Positions 26,516 to 35,338 are shown, counted from the stretch's first letter. The stretch is 64,000 bases of DNA from Bacteroidota bacterium (GCA_018266735.1 JAFDZT010000008.1:1-64000), one strand, 5' to 3'. Notes: generated by a model not told the origin, from the letters alone. A program made the numbers and translations.

Positions 26516-27900
26516 TTCCCGTCTCCAAGCAACACGATGTTCTTCCGTGCGCCCTTGATATGCTTCGTGGCATTGCGCGTGTCGATCACCACCTTGCTGT
26601 ACCGCACGATCATGTCGATGTCGAAGCTGCTGTGATCAGTGGTGATCACGACCACGTCCTGCTTGGCCAGAAAGGCCGGCGTGAGCGTCCGTCGCGATTC
26701 CCACACAGCGTCGTGCACACGGACGGTGGGCACATAGGGATCGAAGTAGGAGATGTTCTGCATGCCGTCTTCAATCAACAATTCTGCCACCTTCAATGCA
26801 GGCGAGTGACGGAGGTCGTCCACATCGCGCTTGAAGGCCATACCAAGCAAGAGGATCTTGGCCTTCTCCAGTGTCACCGGTTGCTTGGCCACTTCGCGTT
26901 CGATCATGGACCGGACATAGAAGGGCATGCTCTCGTTCACTTCGGCGGCCAGTGTGATGAAATTCGTGACGAAGTCCTTCTCACGCGCCATCCATGCCAG
27001 ATAGTACGGGTCGATCAGAATGCAGTGTCCGCCGATCCCTGGTCCGGGATAGAACGGCATGAATCCGAACGGCTTTGTCGAAGCTGCTTCTACCACTTCC
27101 CAGATGTTCACACCGATGCGATCGCACAATTGTGCGAGTTCGTTCACGAGGGCGATGTTCACGCTGCGGAAGATGTTCTCGAGAAGCTTCTCCATTTCGG
27201 CAACAGCAGGAGAACTGACGGGGACCACTTCGGCGATGATGTGCTTGTTGACGGCCACGGCAAGGTCTGTGCAGGCCTTGGTCACACCGCCAACGACAAC
27301 GGGCGTGTTCTTCGTGGTCCACGTGGTATTGCCCGGATCGATGCGTTCCGGAGAGAAGGCCAGGAAGTAGTCGCGACCGACCTTGAACTTTGTTGCATCA
27401 AGGATGGGCTGCACGTATTTCTCCGTGGTGCCGGGGAACGTCGTGCTCTTCAGGATGATGAGCTGTCCGGCATGTAGCGTCTCTGCAATGCCTTGCGTTG
27501 CATTCACGATGTGCGAAATGTCGGGATCCTTGTTCGGCGTGAATGGCGTGGGAACGCAGATATAGATCACATCGCATTTCGAGAGGGCCTTGAACGATGT
27601 GGTGGCCGTGAGTCTCTTGGTCTTCTTGACCACCGTGCGCACGTCGTCGTTGCTGAGGTCTTGAATGTAGTTCTTGCCGCCTTGCAAAGCCTTGATCTTC
27701 TCTTCGCTGACGTCGACACCGACGACGTCGAATCCCTTCATGGCGAACTCGAGGGCGATGGGAAGTCCGACGTAACCGAGTCCAACAACGCCAATGGTGA
27801 CGTTGCTGTTGAGAATGGCCGTCATCAGTCGCTGCTCATGCTTGCTCACGTTCTTGCGTGGTCTTCCGCGCCGACGTGTTGCATTGGTCGTTTCCATCAT
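26512..27900 (-). CDS. UDP-N-acetyl-hexosamine 6-dehydrogenase (WbpA/WecC family) with basic N-terminal extension
   Basis: The enzyme oxidises C6 of a UDP-N-acetylhexosamine with two NAD+. The NAD motif VGLGYVGLPIALEF, FSPERIDPGN, and the catalytic Cys in PGPGIGGHCILIDPYYL are all present. The reading from the ATG at 27900, which overlaps the rfbB stop (ATGATGG), gives 462 residues with about 27 extra ones before the usual start. These include RRRGRPRKN, an AT-hook-like basic patch. An alternative ATG at 27825 would give a standard-length protein, but the overlap with rfbB favours the longer form. Confidence 0.9.
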   Translation of the reverse strand: MMETTNATRRRGRPRKNVSKHEQRLMTAILNSNVTIGVVGLGYVGLPIALEFAMKGFDVVGVDVSEEKIKALQGGKNYIQDLSNDDVRTVVKKTKRLTATTSFKALSKCDVIYICVPTPFTPNKDPDISHIVNATQGIAETLHAGQLIILKSTTFPGTTEKYVQPILDATKFKVGRDYFLAFSPERIDPGNTTWTTKNTPVVVGGVTKACTDLAVAVNKHIIAEVVPVSSPAVAEMEKLLENIFRSVNIALVNELAQLCDRIGVNIWEVVEAASTKPFGFMPFYPGPGIGGHCILIDPYYLAWMAREKDFVTNFITLAAEVNESMPFYVRSMIEREVAKQPVTLEKAKILLLGMAFKRDVDDLRHSPALKVAELLIEDGMQNISYFDPYVPTVRVHDAVWESRRTLTPAFLAKQDVVVITTDHSSFDIDMIVRYSKVVIDTRNATKHIKGARKNIVLLGDGK

Positions 27901-28910
27901 GTTCCTGACGTATAGTTTCGTTCGTAATAGTCTTGGTAGGCGCCGGTGCGGATGTTCTCGCACCACGCTTGGTGTGCACGGTACCATGCGACCGTGGCTC
28001 GCAGTCCTTCGTCAAAACTGCGCGTTGGTCGCCAGCCAAGCTCCGTGCGGATCTTGGAGGCATTGATGGCATAGCGCACATCATGTCCCGGTCGGTCCGT
28101 AACATACGTGAGCAAGGCTTCCGTCTTCCCGAGCTCGCGCAGGATCTCGCGCGCCACGTGCAGGTTCGGTCGCTCGTTCTCTGCTCCGATGTTGTAGACC
28201 TCGCCAACGCGACCTTTCGTGTAGACCAGCCACACGGCAGCGCAATGATCGTCTACATGGATCCAGTCGCGCACCTGCAGACCGTTGCCATAGATCGGCA
28301 ATGGTCGTTCTTCCATGGCATTGAGGATCATCACCGGGAGGAACTTCTCGGGGAACTGGTACGGACCGTAGTTGTTGCTGCATCGCGTGATCACGGCCGG
28401 CACGTTGTGCGTGTGCACAAAGGCGCGCACGAGCAGATCGGCCGATGCCTTCGAGGCTGAGTAGGGCGAGTTCGGGGCGATGGGCGTGTCTTCGCTGAAG
28501 GCGCCTACCGGACCCAAGGAACCGTAGACTTCGTCGGTGGACATTTGCAGAAAGCGTTGCAGACCGTGCTTCTTTGCGGCCTCGAGCAGGACGAGCGTTC
28601 CCGTGACGTTCGTATCGACGAACGGTGCGGCTGATGCGATCGACCGATCGACATGCGATTCGGCGGCACAGTTGATGATGCCGTCCACCGAATACGTCGT
28701 GATGATCCGATCGACAAGATCGGCGTCCGTGATCGACCCTTTCACGAAGGTCAGTCGCGGATCGTGCTCAACGTCGGAGAGATTTTCAAGATTGCCCGCA
28801 TATGTCAGTGCATCGAGATTCACGATGCGAACATCGGTGGTACGAAGCAAGAAGCGGATGAGATTGCTACCGATGAAACCGGCGCCGCCGGTGAGGAGGA
28901 GTGTTGACAC
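27897..28910 (-). CDS. rfbB: dTDP-glucose 4,6-dehydratase
   Basis: RfbB makes dTDP-4-keto-6-deoxyglucose, precursor of rhamnose and other deoxysugars. The 337-residue protein has the SDR motif LTGGAGFIGSNLIR, CAAESHVDRSI, STDEVYGSLG, and the catalytic YSASKASAD. NNYGPYQFPEKFLPVMI and RDWIHVDDHC complete the signature. It uses a GTG start at 28910. rfbA, rfbC and rfbD are not in the window, so the final sugar is unknown. It is the first gene of the polysaccharide operon, with a TATTTTTG element 28 nt upstream. Confidence 0.95.
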   Translation of the reverse strand: MSTLLLTGGAGFIGSNLIRFLLRTTDVRIVNLDALTYAGNLENLSDVEHDPRLTFVKGSITDADLVDRIITTYSVDGIINCAAESHVDRSIASAAPFVDTNVTGTLVLLEAAKKHGLQRFLQMSTDEVYGSLGPVGAFSEDTPIAPNSPYSASKASADLLVRAFVHTHNVPAVITRCSNNYGPYQFPEKFLPVMILNAMEERPLPIYGNGLQVRDWIHVDDHCAAVWLVYTKGRVGEVYNIGAENERPNLHVAREILRELGKTEALLTYVTDRPGHDVRYAINASKIRTELGWRPTRSFDEGLRATVAWYRAHQAWCENIRTGAYQDYYERNYTSGT

Positions 28911-28938
28911 GAGGAGCCGGTGTGGAGAGAATTTTCGT

Positions 28939-28946
28939 CAAAAATA
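28939..28946 (-). promoter_or_regulatory. -7 element TATTTTTG upstream of rfbB
   Basis: An exact TAnnTTTG match in the 43-nt gap between the GH3 gene and rfbB. It is the probable main promoter of the polysaccharide operon. Confidence 0.5.
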
Positions 28947-28953
28947 AAAAATT

Positions 28954-30444
28954 TCAGGTCACCGACTTGCCCGTGAGTCGCAAGACCGAAGCAGCCATGG
29001 ACGGAACCGTATCGGAAAACGTGTACAGCGTTGCAGATGAGGGTAGATCCTTGATCCCGTAGGGACTGCCACATGCAACCGTGATGATGGGACGACCGTC
29101 TGCCAGCGACGTCATCACCGAGTCGAGTCGATCGAAACCGGGCATGCTTCCACGATAAGCGACGGCTTTTCCAAAAAATGTGAACACCATGGCCTTAGCA
29201 TCGCTCGTGCCTCTTTTCAATTCAGCGAGATCTGCCTCTTCAATGGTCCCATCGATGAATCCAAAATCGATGTTGAGTTCTGTTGCCTGCGCCATGTAGT
29301 GGAACCATGTGGTCGCCGCGTCGGCGTCGGCTTCATTGATCACGGCGAACATGGCCACGTGATCGAATTGCGTGATGGGGAGCAATTCTTCGTTGCCTTC
29401 CATTCGGATCGCCTCCGATGCCGCACGCAGAGCGATGGTGGCGTGGGCGTTCTGATCGACGGCGACCACATCATGTGTACGCTCAAAGAGCCCACACCAT
29501 TGCTTGGCCTCTTGCCACCGCCGATGAGATGCAGCCAGTCGTTCCTGCGAGATCTCTCCCGAGGCAACGGCAGCATGGAGCGCGTCGAGGGCCGCTTGCG
29601 GGTCTTCGGGCAAGAGGACGACGTCGTTCCCGGCAAGCACGGCGCGCACAGCGGCCTCGCCGGAAGTGTAGCCCGCCGTGATGGCCGACATGTCCAAGGC
29701 GTCTGTCGAGATCAATCCATCGAAGCCCCATGCCTCCCTCACTAGCCCTGTGACCGTTGCCGGTGAGAGCGAGGCCGGCAGGTCGGCATCGAGGAATGGC
29801 ACGACGATGTGGGCGATCATCATGGAGCGAACGCCGGCAGCGATGGCGTCGCGGAATGGCACGAACTCTCGCGACTCGGCCGTTGCGCGATCGACGGTGA
29901 TCGTGGGTAGCGAGACGTGACTGTCGACGCGCGTATCACCATGGCCCGGCGCATGCTTCGCGCAGGCAAGCACGTGTTGCGACTGTGTGCCGCGGATGTA
30001 GGCGGCGGCATGCTGACCCACCGTTGTTGCATCTTCTCCAAAGCTTCGCGTGTTGATAATGGGATTCAATGGGTCGCTGTTCACATCGCAGACGGGCGCG
30101 AAGTTCCAGTGCACACCCAGGGCAACGCATTCCTCGGCAATCGCAGCAGCCACGCCTTCCGTGGTCGCCGGTGTGGTCTGTCCGAGCGCCATGGCACGCG
30201 GGAACGCCACACCGCCATCGAGTCGCATGGGAAGTCCATGCTCATAGTCTGCGGCGATCAACAGCGGCTCCTTGGCACGTCGCTGCAGATCGGCGATCAT
30301 CGTTGCCGTGTCGGCCAGCGTACCCAGGAAGACGGCCACGCCGCCCACTCCACGGTCCACAAGGTCGAACAGTTGTTGTCGGTAGGCAGCGCTTGACCAT
30401 TTCGCGGCATCTGCCCGGGGCATCACGAGGAAGGAAGGGTTCAT
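28954..30444 (-). CDS. glycoside hydrolase family 3 protein, NagZ-like beta-N-acetylhexosaminidase
   Basis: NagZ-type enzymes remove GlcNAc from cell-wall muropeptides. The 496-residue product has AADYEHGLPMRL, NFAPVCDVNSDPLNP, ARTFGxD-like NTRSFGEDATTV, the KHAPGHGDTRVDSH loop with the acid/base His, and the nucleophile region STDALDMSAI. The usual KHFPGHG has Ala in place of Phe here. About 150 residues follow the catalytic barrel, as in two-domain Bacteroidota members. No signal peptide is seen, so it is probably cytoplasmic. The ATG at 30444 follows GCATTTTCG by 6 nt. Confidence 0.87.
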   Translation of the reverse strand: MNPSFLVMPRADAAKWSSAAYRQQLFDLVDRGVGGVAVFLGTLADTATMIADLQRRAKEPLLIAADYEHGLPMRLDGGVAFPRAMALGQTTPATTEGVAAAIAEECVALGVHWNFAPVCDVNSDPLNPIINTRSFGEDATTVGQHAAAYIRGTQSQHVLACAKHAPGHGDTRVDSHVSLPTITVDRATAESREFVPFRDAIAAGVRSMMIAHIVVPFLDADLPASLSPATVTGLVREAWGFDGLISTDALDMSAITAGYTSGEAAVRAVLAGNDVVLLPEDPQAALDALHAAVASGEISQERLAASHRRWQEAKQWCGLFERTHDVVAVDQNAHATIALRAASEAIRMEGNEELLPITQFDHVAMFAVINEADADAATTWFHYMAQATELNIDFGFIDGTIEEADLAELKRGTSDAKAMVFTFFGKAVAYRGSMPGFDRLDSVMTSLADGRPIITVACGSPYGIKDLPSSATLYTFSDTVPSMAASVLRLTGKSVT

Positions 30445-30473
30445 AGACCACGAAAATGCTAGATTCCCGTGTA

Positions 30474-30494
30474 ACAAGGCCACGGATGCCTTGT
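30474..30494. promoter_or_regulatory. inverted repeat ACAAGGC-N7-GCCTTGT between the GH3 and sigma factor genes
   Basis: Perfect 7-bp arms (30474-30480 and 30488-30494) around a 7-bp spacer, in the 85-nt gap between divergent genes and 36 nt before the sigma factor ATG. It could be an operator or an RNA hairpin. No protein partner is known. Confidence 0.4.
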
Positions 30495-30529
30495 CATACA
30501 GTCAGAATGTCATAGGGAGCGCTCGTTCA

Positions 30530-31126
30530 ATGGCCATCAGTACCGCACATAAGAAGCGGCTTGCCGACACCGAAGAGGTGCCGGACCTGGTGTTCTATGC
30601 CCAATTGAAAGAGGACGACACCACTGCACAGGCTGCTCTCACGGTACTGTACCGCCGGTACTCCCAACGCATTTACACGTATTGCCGCAAGATCCTCTCC
30701 GATAACGCGACGGCCGAAGATCTCCTTCAGGAGACGTTCGTGAAGTTGTTGGATTCAGGGCGGCAAGGACGGGAGATCGAGAACTTCCCTGCGTACTTGA
30801 TGACGATCGCGCGCAACCTCTGCCTGTCGTATCGCGCCAAGCATAAACGGGCCTTTGTCCAGGTGGAGGATTTTCATCTCACGTCGCGTGACGTACCCTA
30901 CGAACAACAAGAGCTCCTGCAACTCATCCAGACCGCTTTGGAACTGTTGCCGGAGGATTACCGAGAAGCATTTGTATTGCGCGAGTACAATGGTCTGTCC
31001 TACAACGAGATCTCCGAAGTGATCGGAGAATCCTTGGAAGTGGTCAAGATCAGGATCTTCCGGGCGAAGAAGAAGCTCCGGGACGTCCTCGCGCCGTACC
31101 TCGCAGACCTGAATCATAAGGCGTAA
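30530..31126 (+). CDS. RNA polymerase sigma factor, ECF type
   Basis: The 198-residue product has sigma region 2 (LYRRYSQRIYTYCRKILSDNATAEDLLQETFVKLL, about residues 37-72). Region 4 has the helix-turn-helix at LPEDYREAFVLREYNGLSYNEISEVIG followed by VVKIRIFRAKKKLRDVL. It directs transcription of an unknown regulon. I prefer the ATG at 30530 with AGGGAG upstream over a TTG at 30491. It is followed 7 nt later by the gene for its likely anti-sigma partner. Confidence 0.9.
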   Translation: MAISTAHKKRLADTEEVPDLVFYAQLKEDDTTAQAALTVLYRRYSQRIYTYCRKILSDNATAEDLLQETFVKLLDSGRQGREIENFPAYLMTIARNLCLSYRAKHKRAFVQVEDFHLTSRDVPYEQQELLQLIQTALELLPEDYREAFVLREYNGLSYNEISEVIGESLEVVKIRIFRAKKKLRDVLAPYLADLNHKA

Positions 31127-31133
31127 TGATACC

Positions 31134-32324
31134 ATGGAACACATGACCCCTTTGACACCCGACGAAGCGCTCTATGCCTTTATGGATGGAGAGCTCGAGC
31201 TACCGGAGGAACAGCGACTGTTCGACGAGCTCGCAGCGAAGCCGGACCTCCGCACAGAGATGAAGGACATCCTTTCCATTCGTGGTGCCGTGCATCGCGA
31301 TGTGATCTTCCCTTCCCCTGCCGTGGAGTCGTCAATGCTCGCCGCCGCCGGACTTGCTCCGTTGGCTGGTGCCGCCGGTGCAGCTGCAGGAGCGGCAGCG
31401 GCCACCTCCGCGTCATGGATCCGTCCGTTGCTTGCGTCGCTTGGTGGTGCAGTTACCGGTGGACTCATTGTCTATTTCGCCATGCTCGGTTCCGGAGATC
31501 AACAGCGCACCTCCGCCGATCTGGTTGGCGTTACAGGTGGAGCAACAACAGAGCGTCCGACCATGCAGATGCTCGTGCCTGTTCGCCGAGACACGGTGAT
31601 CGTGAAGAAGTATGTACCCGTGCAGAGTGCTGTGCCGCCATCTGCACCGCTGGTGATGACGCCGACAACCACGGAGCAACCGAACCAGGAATCCGACGTG
31701 GTGATCACGACGGCCGCGTTCAAGACCACACCGAGTGCCAACGATCTGGGTATGCATTCCACGCATGATGCATCGGCCTCGATGGCTGAGCGAATCACGC
31801 TTACCGATCGTTCGTCGCTCCCGCAAGTGACGTTGCGCGTCCGCTCGCTACCAAGTGGTCTGCAGTCGGGTGACGTCGTCCCGCCTGCCATGAGCAACAC
31901 CTTATTCACCAATGCCGGATTCGCCTTGCTCTTCCCGATGAGCGACCATCAGCATGTTGGTGTGGAAATGGGTCAGGAAACATGGCCCCAAACCTATCAA
32001 GGCACTGTGAACGGCATGCCCGTTGAGTATTCCCAAACTCCTGCGCTGTTCTGGATCGGTGCCACGTACCGTCATGCCTTCCCAGAATTCAACTTCGTTG
32101 AAGGCCTCCGTTTCTTTACCGAGATCACGGGTGGCTATGCCTGGTCGCAAGGTCCGCTCGGTCGTGCACAAGTAGGTCTCTCCTATCAACCGGCATCGGC
32201 CATTGCCTTCACGCTTGGTATCGATGGTGCGGGGTTGAACTATTCCAATCAAGGACAGAACTTCACTTCCCTGAAGTGGGGCGTCACCTATGGCGTTGTG
32301 ATCAACATGGGATCCATACGATGA
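31134..32324 (+). CDS. anti-sigma-factor-like protein with membrane helix and beta-barrel-like C-terminus
   Basis: The 396-residue protein begins with an anti-sigma-type helical domain (DEALYAFMDGELELPEEQRLF, then ELAAKPDLRTEM; residues 9-50) that lacks zinc-binding His/Cys. An Ala/Gly-rich linker and one membrane helix follow (LLASLGGAVTGGLIVYFAML, about 100-122). Next comes a Thr/Pro/Ser-rich stretch to about 230. The last ~150 residues read like outer-membrane or periplasmic beta strands: NAGFALLFPMSDHQHVGVEMG, FWIGATYRHAF, FFTEITGGYAWSQGPLG, ending WGVTYGVVINMG. Gene order supports pairing with the sigma factor upstream. The C-terminal call is tentative. Confidence 0.65.
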   Translation: MEHMTPLTPDEALYAFMDGELELPEEQRLFDELAAKPDLRTEMKDILSIRGAVHRDVIFPSPAVESSMLAAAGLAPLAGAAGAAAGAAAATSASWIRPLLASLGGAVTGGLIVYFAMLGSGDQQRTSADLVGVTGGATTERPTMQMLVPVRRDTVIVKKYVPVQSAVPPSAPLVMTPTTTEQPNQESDVVITTAAFKTTPSANDLGMHSTHDASASMAERITLTDRSSLPQVTLRVRSLPSGLQSGDVVPPAMSNTLFTNAGFALLFPMSDHQHVGVEMGQETWPQTYQGTVNGMPVEYSQTPALFWIGATYRHAFPEFNFVEGLRFFTEITGGYAWSQGPLGRAQVGLSYQPASAIAFTLGIDGAGLNYSNQGQNFTSLKWGVTYGVVINMGSIR

Positions 32325-32902
32325 GGACGGCATCATCCATCGTGGCGTTTGCCGTGCTCGTGCTCATGCTCGGCTCATGCAAGTCGCCGCTTGAACTGGA
32401 CGTCGATCGATCGATGCGATACTTGAGCGGAGAGGTGCCGGCAAAACGTGCGTCGCTCTACTACTACTATGCCGACAGTTCGTACGAGGCCATCTTCTCG
32501 GACACGGCATTCCTGAACACGATCGTGATCGACACGCTGTCGGAACCCATGCGGGTCACCATTCCACAACTTGCCACGCCGCGCTTTGGTTGTCTGCCGA
32601 ACACCACGGAAACGCCCATCGTGAATGCGTTCAGCTTTTCGGTGGACCATATGAAGACGAACGATTCGAGCATGACCTGTGTGAATCCGAAGACGTACTT
32701 CTATGCGAAGCACATGGACAGGTACGGTGCAACGCAGGATTATCAGTGGTTCGCCGATGCAGTGGGACGTCGACTCGACGTCGGATTCATCGAGCTCCGC
32801 AACCTTCGTACGATCAAGGGACGGATCGTCATTCGCGTTGTCAATCCCGACGATCCGAGGAAGGTCATGACGACAAATGCGCTGCTCACGATCGACTACT
32901 GA
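32321..32902 (+). CDS. lipoprotein of unknown function
   Basis: The 193-residue product starts with a lipoprotein signal (FAVLVLMLGSC, lipobox Cys about residue 20). A soluble beta-rich domain follows, with a tyrosine run SLYYYYADSSYEA and two Cys that could pair. No family is recognised. The ATG overlaps the anti-sigma gene stop by ATGA, so it is the third gene of the sigma operon and may be part of its envelope sensor. It overlaps the convergent thioesterase gene by 7 nt. Confidence 0.7.
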   Translation: MRTASSIVAFAVLVLMLGSCKSPLELDVDRSMRYLSGEVPAKRASLYYYYADSSYEAIFSDTAFLNTIVIDTLSEPMRVTIPQLATPRFGCLPNTTETPIVNAFSFSVDHMKTNDSSMTCVNPKTYFYAKHMDRYGATQDYQWFADAVGRRLDVGFIELRNLRTIKGRIVIRVVNPDDPRKVMTTNALLTIDY

Positions 32903-33387
32903 GCGAACTCCACAGCATCGCCTTCAAATTCCCTGATGAGTGTGCGATAACTATCGGGAATGCGCTCCGGCTTATGATTGGCCGGATTCAAATACACCAG
33001 TACCGATGACGCGGTGGCGAGGATCGTTCCGTCGGCACGCTGTATCACGTGTTCGAACATGAACGAAGAGTTGTGCACCCATTTGACCCGAGTGAAGACG
33101 GTGTATTGATCATCGAACTGTGCGGCCATCTTGTATTCGATCTCCGTCTTCACCACCACGAAGCGATGCTTCGTCACAAAGGACTGACGGTCCACCGGCA
33201 CGCCGATATCGCGGAAGTACTCGATCCGCGCTGCCTCTAACCAGTACAGGTAGATGGCATTGTGCACAATGCTCTGTCGGTCCACATCATAAGACCGCAC
33301 GCGGCTATGCAATTGATGCTTGTAGGTGCCGAGATCTCCGAACGAGACCGCACCATGATCCGTGGTTGCTTCTTCGTGTTCCGTCAT
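32896..33387 (-). CDS. acyl-CoA thioesterase, hot-dog fold (YbgC/4HBT-like)
   Basis: The 163-residue product has the family pattern VRSYDVDRQSIVHNAIYLYWLEAARIEYF, in which the Asp of the YDVD segment and the helix after VHNAIY match the 4-hydroxybenzoyl-CoA thioesterase active-site region. FVVVKTEIEYKMAAQFDD and FEHVIQRADGTILATASSVLVYL follow. The substrate is probably a short acyl-CoA or acyl-ACP; this is not resolved. The start overlaps the stop of the threonine aldolase gene (ATGA). A TACATTTG word 4 nt upstream could allow separate expression. Confidence 0.85.
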   Translation of the reverse strand: MTEHEEATTDHGAVSFGDLGTYKHQLHSRVRSYDVDRQSIVHNAIYLYWLEAARIEYFRDIGVPVDRQSFVTKHRFVVVKTEIEYKMAAQFDDQYTVFTRVKWVHNSSFMFEHVIQRADGTILATASSVLVYLNPANHKPERIPDSYRTLIREFEGDAVEFAQ

Positions 33388-34430
33388 GATGCAAATGTAG
33401 CATTTCGTAGCTCAGCCACGACGTGGGAGATGATGTCGGCCGCCTCGTTCGCCATGGCATCGGTGATCTGATGATAGAAGACACAGCGCAACGTCCCCGA
33501 TCGGATGGGGGCGATCAGCAGTCCACGTGCCGCACAGGCAGAGACCATTGTCGCATCGTCCACGCCCGGCACTTGGAACGCAACAAGGTTGGTCTGCACC
33601 CGCGTCAGGTCCACCATGATCCCTTCCACCTTGCCAAGCCGCTCTGCGAAGTTGCGTGCACGTTCATGATCCATCGGGATCTTGGGCACTACATGGTCAA
33701 GGGCATAGAAGGCGGCCGCGGCCAGGATGCCGGCTTGGCGCATTCCCCCGCCGAGCATCTTCCGCCACCGACGTGCTTGCTCGATGCGTGCTCGTGTGGA
33801 GAGGATCAAGGAACCGACCGGTGCGCCGGCGCCTTTCGACATGCAAACGCTAATGGTATCGAAGTACTGCGCTGCCTGCTGCGGGGTGCACTGCAGTGCG
33901 GCACAGGCATTCCACACGCGCGCTCCGTCGCAATGCAACGGAATTCCGTGCTCGTTGGCAAGCGCTCGCAATTGTGCCAGATGGTCGAGCGGGATCACCG
34001 TGCCGCCGTGGCGGTTGTGACTGTTCTCGACGGCGATCAAGGCGGTTCGCGGATAGTAGTAGGCAGTGGGACGGATGGCCGCGCGAACATCGTCGATGGC
34101 CATCGCTCCGGTCTCGCTACGTACTCCATGGATCTGCGAGCGTGCGATCACCGATGTGGCCGCATTCTCGTAGTGGAAGATGTGGGCATCGGCGTCGGCG
34201 ATCACTTCGTCGCCCGTTGATGCATGCAAGGCAATGGAGATCTGATTGCCCATGGTCCCACTTGGGACGAACAAAGCTGCTTCCATGCCGAAGAGAGCCG
34301 CCATGCGGTCTTGCAGGGCATTCAAGGATGGATCTTCACCATAGACATCGTCACCCACCGGTGCTCGTGCCATGGCCTCCCGCATCCCTTCGTCGGGTGT
34401 GGTGAAGGTGTCGCTACGAAGGTCGATCAT
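33384..34430 (-). CDS. ltaE: low-specificity L-threonine aldolase
   Basis: A PLP enzyme that splits L-threonine or allo-threonine to glycine and acetaldehyde. The 348-residue protein begins MIDLRSDTFTTPDEGM and has PVGDDVYGEDPS, FVPSGTMGNQISI, ENSHNRHGGTV and HCDGARVWNA. The PLP-lysine segment is SVCMSKGAGAPVGS, followed by RKMLGGGMRQAGILAAA. The ATG at 34430 shares a base with the stop of the upstream secreted-protein gene (TGATG). Confidence 0.94.
   Translation of the reverse strand: MIDLRSDTFTTPDEGMREAMARAPVGDDVYGEDPSLNALQDRMAALFGMEAALFVPSGTMGNQISIALHASTGDEVIADADAHIFHYENAATSVIARSQIHGVRSETGAMAIDDVRAAIRPTAYYYPRTALIAVENSHNRHGGTVIPLDHLAQLRALANEHGIPLHCDGARVWNACAALQCTPQQAAQYFDTISVCMSKGAGAPVGSLILSTRARIEQARRWRKMLGGGMRQAGILAAAAFYALDHVVPKIPMDHERARNFAERLGKVEGIMVDLTRVQTNLVAFQVPGVDDATMVSACAARGLLIAPIRSGTLRCVFYHQITDAMANEAADIISHVVAELRNATFAS
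33392..33399 (-). promoter_or_regulatory. possible internal -7 element TACATTTG before the thioesterase gene
   Basis: An exact TAnnTTTG match lies inside the last codons of the threonine aldolase gene and ends 4 nt before the thioesterase ATG. It may be chance coding sequence. Confidence 0.3.
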
Positions 34431-35338
34431 CAATACGTGCAAACAAAGGTGTGCGAATACACATGGCCTGCGTTGGAGAGGCGGACCATGTAGGTGCCCG
34501 GACCCGGAAGCGTGGTCGGGATCGACCAGCGAATGCTTCGCGTGGGTGATGGAAGCGTGCCTTCCGTTGGCGATCCCATGCGACGTCCCTCGAGATCGAG
34601 AACATCGATGTGATAGGCACCAACCAGATCGGCCGAGAGGGTGAGCTCAACGGATGCACCAATGCGTGCGGGATGTGGGGCCAACTGTAGCGTCATGCCC
34701 TGGTCGGCCGACGTGGCATTTCCCGAATAGATCACATGGAACTGACGGATGGTGCCGCACCATGTTCGCACGGAAGCTGTGTCGACGCAGGCGCCTGAGC
34801 GTGGCGTGAACGCCACCGAACAGAACGTGGCTGTGCCGGGCTTTAGGTCGACGCTCAACGGTTCGAAGTGCATGGTGGGATTCGTGGATGCATACCAAGC
34901 GAGCTTCGTCATGCGCGCACTGTCGGGCGTGTCCACACGGATCGTGAACGTTGTCCGCTCACCCGCCACAACATCACCAAGTTCGATCACCGACGGAACA
35001 CCGATGAGCTCGGGCGCGATCGAAAAAGTGCGCTCAACAGCGGCGCCGTTCGCATTCTCGATACGCACCGTGCCGCGAGCTACGAGCTTACGATCACGCG
35101 CTCGCACGTAGAACTCGCCATTCATTGCACCGAACGGTTCTTCGGGCGAACCCGTCATGAGATTGGTACCGCTGATAAGCGTGATGCCTTTGGGACGGAT
35201 CGAGGGATCGACCACGCGAATGATGGCGCCGTCACAGGTCGCATCGATCTGCAATCCCTGATCGGACACTTGTGCGATGCTCACACCTGAAGAGATCACT
35301 GTGAAGAACATCAGCATCGATATCGAACGAGATCGCAT
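34430..35338 (-). CDS. secreted protein with type IX secretion-like C-terminal domain
   Basis: The 302-residue product has a signal peptide (MRSRSISMLMFFTVISSGVSIAQ) and two beta-sandwich-like stretches. The last ~80 residues (LAPHPARIGASVELTLS, YHIDVLDLEGRRMG, PGPGTYMVRLSNAG) match the type A sorting domain used for T9SS export and surface anchoring. The middle resembles the Ig-like repeats seen with choice-of-anchor proteins. No enzymatic motif is visible. It follows the large secreted-protein gene by 13 nt and precedes ltaE. Confidence 0.72.
   Translation of the reverse strand: MRSRSISMLMFFTVISSGVSIAQVSDQGLQIDATCDGAIIRVVDPSIRPKGITLISGTNLMTGSPEEPFGAMNGEFYVRARDRKLVARGTVRIENANGAAVERTFSIAPELIGVPSVIELGDVVAGERTTFTIRVDTPDSARMTKLAWYASTNPTMHFEPLSVDLKPGTATFCSVAFTPRSGACVDTASVRTWCGTIRQFHVIYSGNATSADQGMTLQLAPHPARIGASVELTLSADLVGAYHIDVLDLEGRRMGSPTEGTLPSPTRSIRWSIPTTLPGPGTYMVRLSNAGHVYSHTFVCTY

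Noticed and set aside
24196..26635. Long plus-strand open frames opposite the wza-like gene and wecB
   Set aside because: They mirror well-supported minus-strand genes and have no family features.
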